Part shown: one piece after another, positions 33,364 through 41,908 of the stretch | Layout: each line of letters starts with the position of its first letter | Numbering within the stretch: position 1 is the first letter of the stretch | NCBI GenBank assembly: GCA_900473205.1 | Contig: UCLB01000015.1 | Location: 1 to 49,857, forward strand | Reading direction: 5' to 3' | Source of the DNA: Hyphomicrobiales bacterium | GTDB taxonomy: Bacteria; Pseudomonadota; Alphaproteobacteria; Rhizobiales; Rhizobiaceae | Length of the DNA stretch: 49,857 bases | Translations under genes and position numbers: made by a program | Notes under the pieces: model-generated | What the model was told of the DNA's origin: nothing | Seen by the model: only the letters and a program-made list of their open reading frames with translations | Databases searched by the model: none

Positions 33364-34929
33364 TTACTTCTTGGAAACACCCCAATATTCATTGAGTGGC
33401 GGCGCGCTGTTGACGACGAGGCCTTCGACATTGGCGCGCTGGAAGACGATCAGCTTGGGGCTGAAGAGATAAACGCCGGGAACGCGATTGACTATTTCTT
33501 CCTGCACCTGATGATACAGCGCCGTGCGGGCCGGCACATCCACAGTCTGCTGCGCCTTGAGGATCAGATCGTCCAGCGTCTTGTCTTCCGGCATGCGGAA
33601 CGTCATGGCGGAGTTGGCGAGCGACGACAGATAGCCGATGGTGATATGCGCATCCGGATCGTTGTACCAGGGCTGGCGACCGTCAAGTGCTGCATCGAAC
33701 TGGCCAGCGGTCTGAAGGGCGCGATAGGCCGGGAACTCGGTCTGTTCGATGGTAGCGTTGATGCCAATATCGGCCAGATTGGCTTGCACATAGGTGGCGA
33801 CGGCGGCCCAAAGGGGACCCTGGAAGCTGTAGAGCTTCAGCTGGATCGTGGAGGGATCGACTTTGGCGTCCGCAAGCAGCTTCTTCGATGTTTCAGGATC
33901 ATAGTTCGGCGCCAGATCCTTGATCTTCGGATCGAACGCCCAGCTATTTGTGGTCAGCGGACCATAGACGCGCTCAGCAGTTCCGCCGAAAACACCTTCC
34001 AGCAACCCATCATAGTCAATGGCATGGGCAACGGCCTGACGCACACGGATATCCGCAAACGGGCCGTCTTTTTTGCTGTTGTTGAATTCCAGTTGGCGAA
34101 TGATCTGGCTGGGCGCCTCGAGAATCTTCACATCGGCATTGGACTTGAGTGCAGCGATGTCTTCAGCCGCAATGGCGGAAAGCTGGCCCTGCTGCTGCAC
34201 GATATCGACGCCACCGCTTTCAAGCTCGAGACGACGTGTCGAGGCTTCCGGGATGACGCGGTAGATGATGCGCGAAAGCTTCGGCGCGCCACGGAAATAA
34301 TCCGGATTGGCTTCGAGAACCACATTGGTATCGGCCTGCGCGCTCTTGAAAGCGAAGGGGCCGGTGCCGACCGGATTGGCAGCAAATTTGTCACCGAACG
34401 TCTCGACGGCAGCAGGGCTGACGATGGCCGACTGCGGTTGCGCCAGAATGGAAAGGAAGGCCGGATAAGGCTCTGTGAGGCTGATCTTGACTTCCGTGGG
34501 CGAGACCACCGCGATGTCCTTGATCAGGCCGAAGGTTGCCTTGACATAGGAATTGGTGGCCTTGGTGCGCTCCAGCGAGAATTTAACTGCAGCCGCATCG
34601 AAAGGCGTGCCGTCCTGAAACTTAACGCCTTCGCGGATCTTGAAGTCGAACTCCTTGCCGTCGGCAGAGACAGTCCAGCTGGACGCCAGTCTGCCTTCGA
34701 GTTCCTTGAAGTCCGGCTCGGTCCAGGCAACCAGCGTATCGAAAACATTGAGAATGATCTCGCTGCCAATAGGCTCGGCCTTGTTGGTGCCGGGCTCCAG
34801 GCTGACGGGATCGGATGGAACGGCAATGACGAGCGTCTTCAACTGGTCATCACTCTGCGCGTTGGCCGCGCCTGCAAACAGCGGAACAGCCACAAAGGCT
34901 GCGGCGGCTAGTCCTTTAAAGAGTTTCAT
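33364..34929 (-). CDS. Peptide-type ABC transporter substrate-binding protein
   Basis: 521 residues of SBP_bac_5 (DppA/OppA class). Signal peptide: MKLFKGLAAAAFVAVPLFAG with cleavage after ANA. Mature part: TLVIAVPSDPVSLEPGTN, FDFKIREGVKFQDGTPF and the usual SLTEPYPAFLSIL. ATG 34929 is fixed by AAAGGG upstream; the frame extends to 34962. First gene of a seven-kilobase leftward operon (importer, second SBP, VOC, NTPase-FGE), with the promoter and operator at 35018-35056. Confidence 0.94.
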   Translation of the reverse strand: MKLFKGLAAAAFVAVPLFAGAANAQSDDQLKTLVIAVPSDPVSLEPGTNKAEPIGSEIILNVFDTLVAWTEPDFKELEGRLASSWTVSADGKEFDFKIREGVKFQDGTPFDAAAVKFSLERTKATNSYVKATFGLIKDIAVVSPTEVKISLTEPYPAFLSILAQPQSAIVSPAAVETFGDKFAANPVGTGPFAFKSAQADTNVVLEANPDYFRGAPKLSRIIYRVIPEASTRRLELESGGVDIVQQQGQLSAIAAEDIAALKSNADVKILEAPSQIIRQLEFNNSKKDGPFADIRVRQAVAHAIDYDGLLEGVFGGTAERVYGPLTTNSWAFDPKIKDLAPNYDPETSKKLLADAKVDPSTIQLKLYSFQGPLWAAVATYVQANLADIGINATIEQTEFPAYRALQTAGQFDAALDGRQPWYNDPDAHITIGYLSSLANSAMTFRMPEDKTLDDLILKAQQTVDVPARTALYHQVQEEIVNRVPGVYLFSPKLIVFQRANVEGLVVNSAPPLNEYWGVSKK

Positions 34930-35017
34930 GGGCACGACCCTTTCGCGGTCTGATCGAGGCATTGGGCAGCCTCAGCTCGGCTTCATGCTATCAGTATAAT
35001 CGCGGCTCGCGCCTGTG

Positions 35018-35056
35018 ATATTCCACGAAATATATCATCGCTTTTTAGACTGTAAA
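35018..35056 (-). promoter_or_regulatory. Promoter with overlapping GntR-type operator, importer operon
   Basis: On the minus strand TTTACA (35056-35051), a 16-base spacer and TATATT (35034-35029) form a good -35/-10 pair. The -10 overlaps the 16-base motif ATATTCCACGAAATAT (plus strand 35018-35033). The same motif occurs near the rhodanese/ATPase and racemase promoters. It lies about 90 bases before the binding-protein start. Confidence 0.6.
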
Positions 35057-35170
35057 GGTGATCTGCAAGCAATTTGAACAAATAGCTAATATTGCTTATT
35101 CATTGTGCAAAAGAGAAAATATTATATTGTCTTCAGAGGGATTTGAGCAAAATCTGAGCGTCAAATCTGC

Positions 35171-36028
35171 TCAGACCGGATCGGCACCGGTGACGACAGG
35201 ACGCTTAGGATCGTTGACCCAGGCAGACCAAGACCCGGGATACATGGCCGCATCGATGCCGATGGAGGCAAGTGCCAGAACCGTATGTGCCGCAGACATT
35301 CCCGCCCCGCAATAGACACCGACCGGCTTCTTGCCATCGGCACCCAGCACCCGATACATTTCGCGCAGGGTATCGCCATCGGTGAAATTTCCGTAGTCCG
35401 TCACATTGTCTGGCGCTGGCGCGCTCAATGCATGGGGAATATGCCCGCGTGGCGGCTGGCCGGGCCCGACCTTCCCGCCGATGTAATTGGGCCGGATGCG
35501 CGCATCGAGAAGAACGCCATCAGTCGCCAGCTTCAGCGCATCGTCAGCCCCAAGCTCAGCCATATGTCCCGGCGACAGAACGATGTCGCTCGGCACCGGC
35601 TTCGTGATCTCGTCCGTCACCGGCATATCCGCAGCGATCCACGCTGGAAAACCGCCATCCAGCACCCGCACATCCGGCAGGCCTGCCCACCGCAAGACCC
35701 ACCACGCACGCGCCGCCGTCATGCTGCGGTCAGCATCATAGATAACAATTGTACTGTCAGCCCGCAGACCCCAGCTGCGTGCCTTGGCTTGCAGCTCAGC
35801 AATATCTGGCAAAGGTCTCTGCCCGCCTTCGACGCTCGCAGAGGACTGAAAATCGGTATAGGCTTGCGTATCTATCGCGCCTTTGATCCGCTGCCCCTTG
35901 AACGAGTTCTGGCCGGTGTAAGGATTGATGGAGTGCACGGCGATGACCGTGACATCCGCTCCAGAGGACAGCATGTCTTGCAACTGAGCTGGCGTCAAAA
36001 GAACCGAGATGCGCGTCGTGTCAGTCAT
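35171..36028 (-). CDS. Thiosulfate/3-mercaptopyruvate sulfurtransferase (rhodanese)
   Basis: 285 residues with two rhodanese repeats. The first, inactive repeat contains IVIYDADRSMTAARAWWVLRW; the second has the active-site loop CGAGMSAA (Cys240). Signature ends VIAVHSINPY and LLDARIRPNYIGG fit the family. CGAGxSA is closer to thiosulfate-type than to CGSGVTA of mercaptopyruvate-type enzymes. ATG 36028 has GGAG seven bases upstream; the frame extends to 36124. Divergent from the double ABC ATPase. It may accept sulfur released by the C-S lyase of this island (42672). Confidence 0.9.
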   Translation of the reverse strand: MTDTTRISVLLTPAQLQDMLSSGADVTVIAVHSINPYTGQNSFKGQRIKGAIDTQAYTDFQSSASVEGGQRPLPDIAELQAKARSWGLRADSTIVIYDADRSMTAARAWWVLRWAGLPDVRVLDGGFPAWIAADMPVTDEITKPVPSDIVLSPGHMAELGADDALKLATDGVLLDARIRPNYIGGKVGPGQPPRGHIPHALSAPAPDNVTDYGNFTDGDTLREMYRVLGADGKKPVGVYCGAGMSAAHTVLALASIGIDAAMYPGSWSAWVNDPKRPVVTGADPV

Positions 36029-36101
36029 GGTGATCTCCGGATATACGGGCGGGAAGAGGTGTTCCTCTCTTATCATGGTAAAATCATCCATCTCGGAAAT
36101 G

Positions 36102-36143
36102 ATGACAAGCAATAAATATCTCACGTAATATTCTACGAGATAT
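36102..36143 (+). promoter_or_regulatory. Two overlapping GntR-type operators and a promoter
   Basis: ATATCTCACGTAATAT (36116-36131) and ATATTCTACGAGATAT (36128-36143) share one ATAT. On the plus strand ATGACA (36102-36107), 18 bases and TAATAT (36126-36131) could be the promoter of the ATPase gene, with the -10 inside the operator. The site also lies upstream of the rhodanese start, so both directions could be regulated. Confidence 0.55.
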
Positions 36144-36206
36144 TTTTATTGACATTCACCTGTTCGCAGGCTGCAATGCGGTTCTCAAGAGCCGGAGTAT
36201 CGAAAT

Positions 36207-38009
36207 TTGACAGTTCTTTCGGTCGAAAATCTGACAACCGCATTTCGCCGCAACGGCATATGGAACTCCGTGGTCAACGATGTGAGTTTCAGCATCGATG
36301 CCGGAGAAACGGTGGCGATTGTCGGCGAATCCGGCTCCGGCAAAAGCGTCACGGCCATGTCGATCATGCGATTGTTGCCGGAGCGAACATCTCGCGTAAC
36401 CGGCACCGTCAGGCTTGGCGACACCGACCTGCTGTCGCTGCCGGAGCGGCAGATGCAGGACATTCGCGGCAATGACATTGCCATGATTTTCCAGGAACCG
36501 ATGACGTCGCTCAATCCGGTTCTGTCGGTAGGCCGCCAGATTGCCGAATCGATCATCCGGCATCGCGGCAACTCCAAGGCCGAGGCGCGTGCGGAGACGG
36601 TGCGGCTTCTCGAGCGTGTGCGCATACCCGCCGCATCCAGCCGTTTCGATGAATATCCGCACCAGCTGTCCGGCGGCATGCTCCAGCGCATCATGATTGC
36701 CATGGCGCTCGCCTGTCGTCCGAAACTGCTGATCGCCGATGAGCCGACGACGGCTCTCGACGTCACCGTACAGGCCGAAATCCTGCAGCTGACCAAATCC
36801 TTGCAGGACGAGGAGAACATGGCCGTCCTCTTCATCACCCATGATATGGGTGTGGTGGCCGAGATTGCTGACCGGACCGTGGTCATGTTCCGCTCCCGGG
36901 CGCTCGAAACCGGCAAAACAGAACAGATTTTTGCCCAACCCGCCAACGTCTATACCAAGGCTCTGCTCTCTGCCGTGCCAAGGCTGGGTTCGATGGAAGG
37001 CCACGACTATCCAGCAACATTTCCGCTGACCGATACGGATACAGGTGTTTCCTCAGCCGAGCGCGAGATCGCGGGAACGATACCCGCAAACAAGCCCCCG
37101 ATCCTAGAAGTGCGCAATCTTATCACCCGGTTCGATATCAAATCCGGCATTCTCGGACGTGTTAGCGGGCGCGTTCACGCCGTCGAAAATATCTCGTTTG
37201 ATCTGCATGAGGGTGAAACGCTGGCGCTCGTCGGCGAATCTGGTTGTGGCAAGTCCACCACCGGACGGTCTGTGCTGCGTCTGATTGAGCCGGTCAGCGG
37301 CTCCATCCGCATCAATGGACAGGATGTCCGCTCTCTCGCGCCCGCGGCGCTTTCGAAGCAACGCCAGCATATGCAGATGATCTTTCAGGACCCCTTCTCC
37401 AGCCTCAATCCGCGCATGCGCGTGGGGGAAGCCATCATGGAGCCGCTGGTGTCGCATGGCCTAGCCTCCGCAAAAGACGCCCGCGACAGAGCCACGGACC
37501 TGCTGATCCGCGTGGGCTTGCAGGCGGATATGGCAAAGCGTTTTCCACACGAATTCTCAGGCGGCCAGCGTCAACGTATCAGCATCGCCCGCGCACTGAC
37601 GCTCAATCCCGGCCTCATCGTTGCCGATGAAGCCGTGTCCGCGCTCGATGTTTCGATCAAAGCGCAGGTCGTCAACCTGATGATGGAACTGCAAGAGCAG
37701 TTGAAAATCGCCTACCTCTTCATCAGCCACGATATGGCGGTGGTTGAGCGCGTCAGCCATCGGGTTGCAGTCATGTATCTGGGTGAGATTGTCGAGATCG
37801 GCACCCGCGCGCAGATATTCGGCAATCCGCAGCATGCCTATACCAAGAGGTTGCTTAGCGCCGTTCCGATTGCCGATCCCGCACGACGCCATCTGCGGAA
37901 AGTGGCCGAGGGCGGGGAGATCGGCAGCGCTGTGCGTTCGGTGGATTACGTGCCGGTGGCGGCACGCTATGCAGAGCCAGCGCCCGGCCATATGGTCAAG
38001 GTTGCCTGA
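36207..38009 (+). CDS. Double ATP-binding subunit of a peptide-type ABC transporter (DppD-DppF fusion)
   Basis: 600 residues carrying two complete ATPase domains. First: Walker A GESGSGKS near 40-47, signature LSGGMLQR near 153. Second: GESGCGKST near 343-351, signature FSGGQRQR near 449, then VADEAVSALDVS. Each ends with the oligopeptide C-terminal extension. It starts at TTG, with GGAG nine bases before; no ATG or GTG fits the conserved beginning MTVLSVENLTTAF. It must energise the permeases encoded at 31415-33270, although it is on the other strand, about 3 kb away. Confidence 0.93.
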   Translation: MTVLSVENLTTAFRRNGIWNSVVNDVSFSIDAGETVAIVGESGSGKSVTAMSIMRLLPERTSRVTGTVRLGDTDLLSLPERQMQDIRGNDIAMIFQEPMTSLNPVLSVGRQIAESIIRHRGNSKAEARAETVRLLERVRIPAASSRFDEYPHQLSGGMLQRIMIAMALACRPKLLIADEPTTALDVTVQAEILQLTKSLQDEENMAVLFITHDMGVVAEIADRTVVMFRSRALETGKTEQIFAQPANVYTKALLSAVPRLGSMEGHDYPATFPLTDTDTGVSSAEREIAGTIPANKPPILEVRNLITRFDIKSGILGRVSGRVHAVENISFDLHEGETLALVGESGCGKSTTGRSVLRLIEPVSGSIRINGQDVRSLAPAALSKQRQHMQMIFQDPFSSLNPRMRVGEAIMEPLVSHGLASAKDARDRATDLLIRVGLQADMAKRFPHEFSGGQRQRISIARALTLNPGLIVADEAVSALDVSIKAQVVNLMMELQEQLKIAYLFISHDMAVVERVSHRVAVMYLGEIVEIGTRAQIFGNPQHAYTKRLLSAVPIADPARRHLRKVAEGGEIGSAVRSVDYVPVAARYAEPAPGHMVKVA

Positions 38010-38050
38010 GAGGTTTCGGCATGCGCCAGGATTTGAGTAAGAGCGGAGAC

Positions 38051-38743
38051 TTAGAGCGTCAATCCGCCCTGCCCGGTCGCGATCAGTGCACCGAGGATGC
38101 CGCTGCGGGTATTCTCGTTGTGCTCCACGATAACCTGCCGCGCCAGATCGGAATCACGCTTGCGCAAGGCCGCCACGATGCGATGATGATCGACATTGGT
38201 TTCCGGATTGATGTCGCGAACGCGCGCGCCCATGTAGAAAAGCCGCGCACACTCCTCCAGATGACTCATCACCAGCGCATAGAGGCGAGGATTGCGGGAG
38301 CCACGGGCAATGGCAGAATGGAATTCCTGATTGGAATCCACGAAGGTTTTCGTGCTGATCTCCTCGCCGATCACGTAGCTGACATCCGCCAGTTGATCGA
38401 GCGCATCAAGGTCTTCATTGGAAAGATTCTTGGCGGCAAGCGCCGCTGCCGTCCCTTCCAGCATGCCGCGAATGGCGAAAAGGTCGTTCATGTCTTTCAC
38501 GGTGACAGGCGTGACGCGGTAACCCCGGCGCGGATAGGCTTCCATGAAACCCTCGACGCAAAGCCGTGCCAGCGCTTCGCGCACCGGCGTCTTGCTCACG
38601 GAAAGCTGCTCGGCAAGCTCTGGCTCGGAAACATCCATGCCCGGCGCCAGTTCTCCGGTGATGATGCGCTCCCGCAAGATGGCGTAAGCCTTCTCGGTCA
38701 GAGACTTGCTGCGCTTCTCCCCCGACACATCCGCTTTGTTCAA
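38051..38743 (-). CDS. GntR family regulator, FCD (FadR-like) domain
   Basis: About 230 residues. DNA-binding part: SLTEKAYAILRERIITGEL, SVSKTPVREALARLCVEGF. C-terminal FCD helical domain with metal-ligand residues in DSNQEFHSAIA, MSHLEEC and NVDHHRIVAAL. Starts at TTG: TTG 38743 lies seven bases after GGAG, while TTG 38749 is too close. It sits between the two enzyme/transporter operons and opposite the racemase promoter, so it is the natural candidate for binding the ATAT-N-YYACG-WR-ATAT sites. Ligand likely an intermediate of the pathway. Confidence 0.9.
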   Translation of the reverse strand: MNKADVSGEKRSKSLTEKAYAILRERIITGELAPGMDVSEPELAEQLSVSKTPVREALARLCVEGFMEAYPRRGYRVTPVTVKDMNDLFAIRGMLEGTAAALAAKNLSNEDLDALDQLADVSYVIGEEISTKTFVDSNQEFHSAIARGSRNPRLYALVMSHLEECARLFYMGARVRDINPETNVDHHRIVAALRKRDSDLARQVIVEHNENTRSGILGALIATGQGGLTL

Positions 38744-38860
38744 AGCCAATCTCCAGTTTTGCGTCTACGCCATGCGTTTATGCCCGCAGCGCCAACATAG
38801 GTCAGTCATCCGTGCATTGCTATGCACCGATTGCGCGATGGTCTTATCACCAACAGAACT

Positions 38861-38897
38861 TTGACAACCGACGATGTACTGATATACTACGTAATAT
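38861..38897 (+). promoter_or_regulatory. Promoter and GntR-type operator of the enzyme operon
   Basis: A consensus TTGACA (38861-38866), 16 bases and TATACT (38883-38888). The -10 lies in the motif ATATACTACGTAATAT (38882-38897). Placed 48 bases before the racemase start. Binding of a repressor here would block transcription directly. Confidence 0.7.
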
Positions 38898-38944
38898 ATT
38901 TAACAGATTCAATCCTCGCATCCGTCCACGCCGCAGGTATCGTC

Positions 38945-39607
38945 TTGTCAGAAATTCTGGTCATCAATCCCAACAGTTCCGTCTCTGTAACGCGTTCCAT
39001 GGAGGCCTGCCTCGGTCTCGTCCGCGATGCCACCCGCCACAGCATCCGGTGTACGGAACTCGCCAAGTCTCCGCCCGGTATCGAGACGGACGCGCATGTC
39101 GGTGAAGTCATCCCCAACATTGTCGAAGCGGTAAACGAGGCCTCAGCCGATGCCTTCGTGCTCGCCTGCTTCTCGGACCCCGGCATTGCAACGGTCAGAA
39201 AAGCGACGACGAAACCCGTGGTCGGTATTGCCGAGGCGGCCTATCTGGCAGCCCTTGGCCTTGGCGAGCGCTTCGGCATCATCTCGCTCGGCCAATCCTC
39301 GATTGACCGGCACCTGCGCTATCTGAAACATCTCGGCTTCGACGGTCGCCTTGCCGGCGATCGCTCCATCGACAAGACCGTGGTGGAGTTGATGGCAGGA
39401 AACGTCGTGGAAATCGTCTCGCGCATGGCGAAGGTGCTGCGGGATGAGGATGGTGCAGATGTGATCATTCTCGGCTGTGCGGGCCTTGGCGGATACCGCC
39501 GCGCGCTCGAAGAAACCCTCGGGCTCCCCGTCATCGATCCGGTTCAGGCCGGTGTGGCGCTGGCATGTACAACACTGGACCTGCAATATGGAAGGCATGC
39601 ATCATGA
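38945..39607 (+). CDS. Asp/Glu/hydantoin racemase family protein
   Basis: 220 residues. N-terminal ILVINPNSS, the two catalytic Cys at VLACFSDPG (Cys75) and ILGCAGLGGY (Cys178), and GIAEAAYLAALGLGERFGI. This is the two-cysteine racemase pattern of hydantoin racemase. The start is TTG 38945 with AGG six bases before; the frame continues up to 38822, but that would place the promoter and operator inside the gene. The stop overlaps the start of the next gene (ATGA). Probably racemises a cyclic amide substrate for the next enzyme. Confidence 0.88.
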   Translation: MSEILVINPNSSVSVTRSMEACLGLVRDATRHSIRCTELAKSPPGIETDAHVGEVIPNIVEAVNEASADAFVLACFSDPGIATVRKATTKPVVGIAEAAYLAALGLGERFGIISLGQSSIDRHLRYLKHLGFDGRLAGDRSIDKTVVELMAGNVVEIVSRMAKVLRDEDGADVIILGCAGLGGYRRALEETLGLPVIDPVQAGVALACTTLDLQYGRHAS

Positions 39608-40971
39608 GCTATGATATCGTGATAACCGGCACCGTGGTTCTGCCGGATGGTCCGCTGGAAAACGGCTGGATTGCCATCAAGGGCGGAAAGATTGCCGCCA
39701 TCGGCAGCGGTGATATTCCAGACTCAGCCGAGCGGTTCGACGCGGGCGACGACCTGATCATTCCCGGCGTCATAGATGGCCAGACCCATGCCTGCAGCTA
39801 TGGCGGCCTTCCCGGCATCGCATCGACCACCCGCTCGGCAGTGGCTGGCGGCATCACCACCATCGTGGATATGCCCTATGACAATCCCGATCCGCTGAAT
39901 TCGGTCGCAAGACTGAATGCGAAGATCGACGCAATCAATACGCATGCTCATTCCAACGTGGCGCTTTACGCAACTGTGACGCCCAACCAGTCTACCGAAG
40001 AAATCGAGGGACTGATTGCCGCGGGCGTGGTGGCGTTCAAGATTTCGACCTTCGAAAGCAGCCCCACGCGCTTTCCGCGCATCTCCTCCAACCAGACGCT
40101 GGAAATCTTCTCAGCCCTTGCCGATACCGATATTCCGCTTGGCGTGCACAATGAAGATCAGGAAATCGTGCGCGCTCACATCGCCGCCGCCAAGGCCGCC
40201 GGTCGCGATGGCATCGAGGCACATTCCGAAAGCAGGCCACCAGCGGCGGAAATGGCCGCAACAGCACAGTTTCTGGAGCTGGGCGCCGCCGCAGGCGCCC
40301 ATGCGCACATCGTCCACCTGACGACGACACGCGGCTTCGACATCGTGGAAAACTACCTGCTGGACGGCTTCCGCGCCACGGGCGAACTCTGCGTGCACTA
40401 TCTATGGCTGGACCCTGAAATCGACGGGCCAAAGCTCGGCGCAAAGATGAAGGTCAACCCACCCATCCGCCCCGGCCAGATCGAGGCACTTTGGGAAGAC
40501 GTGGCGGATGGCCGCGTCGCCTTCGTAAGCTCGGACCATTCCAGCTGGCCGGTCGATAATAAATTCACGCCGTCCATTTTCGAGGCGGGTGCTGGTGTGC
40601 CGGGTCTCGAAACTCTACTGCCCGCTTTCTACACCGGCGCAGAAATGCGCGGCTACGATGCCGCGATGATGACGGTCGAGCAACTCTGCGAACGGCCCGC
40701 CAAGTTCTTCGGTCTCTGGCCCGAAAAGGGTGCGTTACGCGTCGGAGCCGATGCCGACATCGCCATCCTGAAAGCCGAACCGCAGATCTGGGACTCGTCA
40801 AAGGCCCATGATGAACTCTGCTGGAGCCCCTTCGACGGACGCGAATTTGCGGTTCGCGTGGTGCGCACCTATGTCGGCGGCAAGCTGGCTTGGGATGGCG
40901 CCGACATCGTCAACGCAGCCGGTGATGGACAATATGTCTCTCGCGGCACATCCAGCTGGTTTGAAGCTTAA
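39604..40971 (+). CDS. Hydantoinase/dihydroorotase-like amidohydrolase with changed metal ligand
   Basis: 455 residues of the cyclic amidohydrolase superfamily. The usual metal site is H-x-H, carboxylated Lys, His, His, Asp. Here Lys146 (VAFKIST), His182 (GVHNEDQE), His238 (HIVHLTT) and Asp311 (SSDHSSW) are in place, but the H-x-H is Q-T-H (DGQTHAC, residues 60-62), so the first His is Gln. The rest of the fold and the C-terminal beta sandwich (GADADIAIL) look normal. ATG 39604 has GGAAGG upstream and overlaps the racemase stop. It should open a hydantoin-like or dihydropyrimidine-like ring, perhaps with one metal instead of two. Confidence 0.9.
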   Translation: MSYDIVITGTVVLPDGPLENGWIAIKGGKIAAIGSGDIPDSAERFDAGDDLIIPGVIDGQTHACSYGGLPGIASTTRSAVAGGITTIVDMPYDNPDPLNSVARLNAKIDAINTHAHSNVALYATVTPNQSTEEIEGLIAAGVVAFKISTFESSPTRFPRISSNQTLEIFSALADTDIPLGVHNEDQEIVRAHIAAAKAAGRDGIEAHSESRPPAAEMAATAQFLELGAAAGAHAHIVHLTTTRGFDIVENYLLDGFRATGELCVHYLWLDPEIDGPKLGAKMKVNPPIRPGQIEALWEDVADGRVAFVSSDHSSWPVDNKFTPSIFEAGAGVPGLETLLPAFYTGAEMRGYDAAMMTVEQLCERPAKFFGLWPEKGALRVGADADIAILKAEPQIWDSSKAHDELCWSPFDGREFAVRVVRTYVGGKLAWDGADIVNAAGDGQYVSRGTSSWFEA

Positions 40972-40981
40972 GGAGAACGAG

Positions 40982-41908
40982 ATGCCATTGATCAACAACC
41001 AGACGTCGGGCGTTTTCGTCATTGCCTGCACCCCCTTTACCGATGACGGCGCAATCGATGTGGCCAGCGTCGATAGCATGGTGGATTTCTATTACGACAA
41101 GGGCGCTGACGGCCTGACGATCCTTGGCATGATGGGCGAAGCACCGAAGCTGACACAGGCTGAGTCCATCGCCATCACCCGCCAGACACTCGCACGTTCA
41201 GGTGATAAGCCCGTGGTCGTTGGCGTCTCGGCGCCGGGTCTGGCCGCCATTGGCGAATTGACGAAAGCCGTAATGGACTTAGGTGCCGCCGGTGTCATGG
41301 TCGCACCGCCATCCAGCCTGCGCACGGACGAGCAGATCATTGGCTATTACCGCAACGTCGTCGAGACTGTAGGCACCGACGTTCCCGTCGTCTTGCAGGA
41401 CTTTCCGCTGGTCACTGGTGTGCAGATTTCCTCAAAAACGCTTGGCACCATCTTCGAAGCGCACCCCAGCATCGTCATGCTCAAGCATGAGGACTGGCCG
41501 GGACTTCAAAAGATCACCGATCTGCGCAATGCCGAAGCCAAGGGTCGCCGCCGGACCTCGATTCTGTGCGGCAATGCCGGTGTATTCCTGCCGGAAGAGA
41601 TGCAGCGCGGAGCCGATGGCGCAATGACCGGCTTTGCCTATCCCGAAATGATGGTGGAGGTCTGCCGCCTGAGCTATGAGGGCCGCTACGACGCTGCACA
41701 GGACCTGTTCGACGCCTATCTGCCGCTGATGCGCTATGAGCAGCAGCCGGGCCTTGGCCTCGCCATTCGCAAATACGTCCTGGCCAAGCGTGGCGCAATT
41801 GCCAGCGCTGCCCAGCGCCGTCCGGGCGCATCGCTCAACGCACAGGCCATCACTGAGGTCGAACGACTGATCGAGCGCCAGACCCGCAAACTCGAGGCTT
41901 TGAAATAA
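40982..41908 (+). CDS. DHDPS/N-acetylneuraminate lyase family protein
   Basis: 308 residues of the class I aldolase barrel: VIACTPFTDDGAIDV, GMMGEAPKLTQAE, and the Schiff-base Lys in IVMLKHED (Lys168). The usual catalytic Tyr in the L-Y-N-x-P loop is replaced: here VVLQDFPLVTG, with Gln139 at the Tyr position. So it is not a normal DapA or NanA. It may act as a lyase, aldolase or dehydratase on a keto-acid of the pathway. AAGGAG fixes ATG 40982; the frame extends back to 40808 inside the amidohydrolase gene. The stop overlaps the next start (TAATG). Confidence 0.9.
   Translation: MPLINNQTSGVFVIACTPFTDDGAIDVASVDSMVDFYYDKGADGLTILGMMGEAPKLTQAESIAITRQTLARSGDKPVVVGVSAPGLAAIGELTKAVMDLGAAGVMVAPPSSLRTDEQIIGYYRNVVETVGTDVPVVLQDFPLVTGVQISSKTLGTIFEAHPSIVMLKHEDWPGLQKITDLRNAEAKGRRRTSILCGNAGVFLPEEMQRGADGAMTGFAYPEMMVEVCRLSYEGRYDAAQDLFDAYLPLMRYEQQPGLGLAIRKYVLAKRGAIASAAQRRPGASLNAQAITEVERLIERQTRKLEALK

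Noticed and set aside
33346..34911. A 521-codon plus-strand open frame opposite the binding-protein gene
   Set aside because: The minus strand encodes a complete SBP_bac_5 protein with signal peptide, start site and operon context. The antisense frame has no motif and reflects GC-rich codon structure.
38822..38944. An upstream ATG extension of the racemase
   Set aside because: It would put a consensus promoter and operator inside the coding region, and conserved sequence begins only at the TTG.
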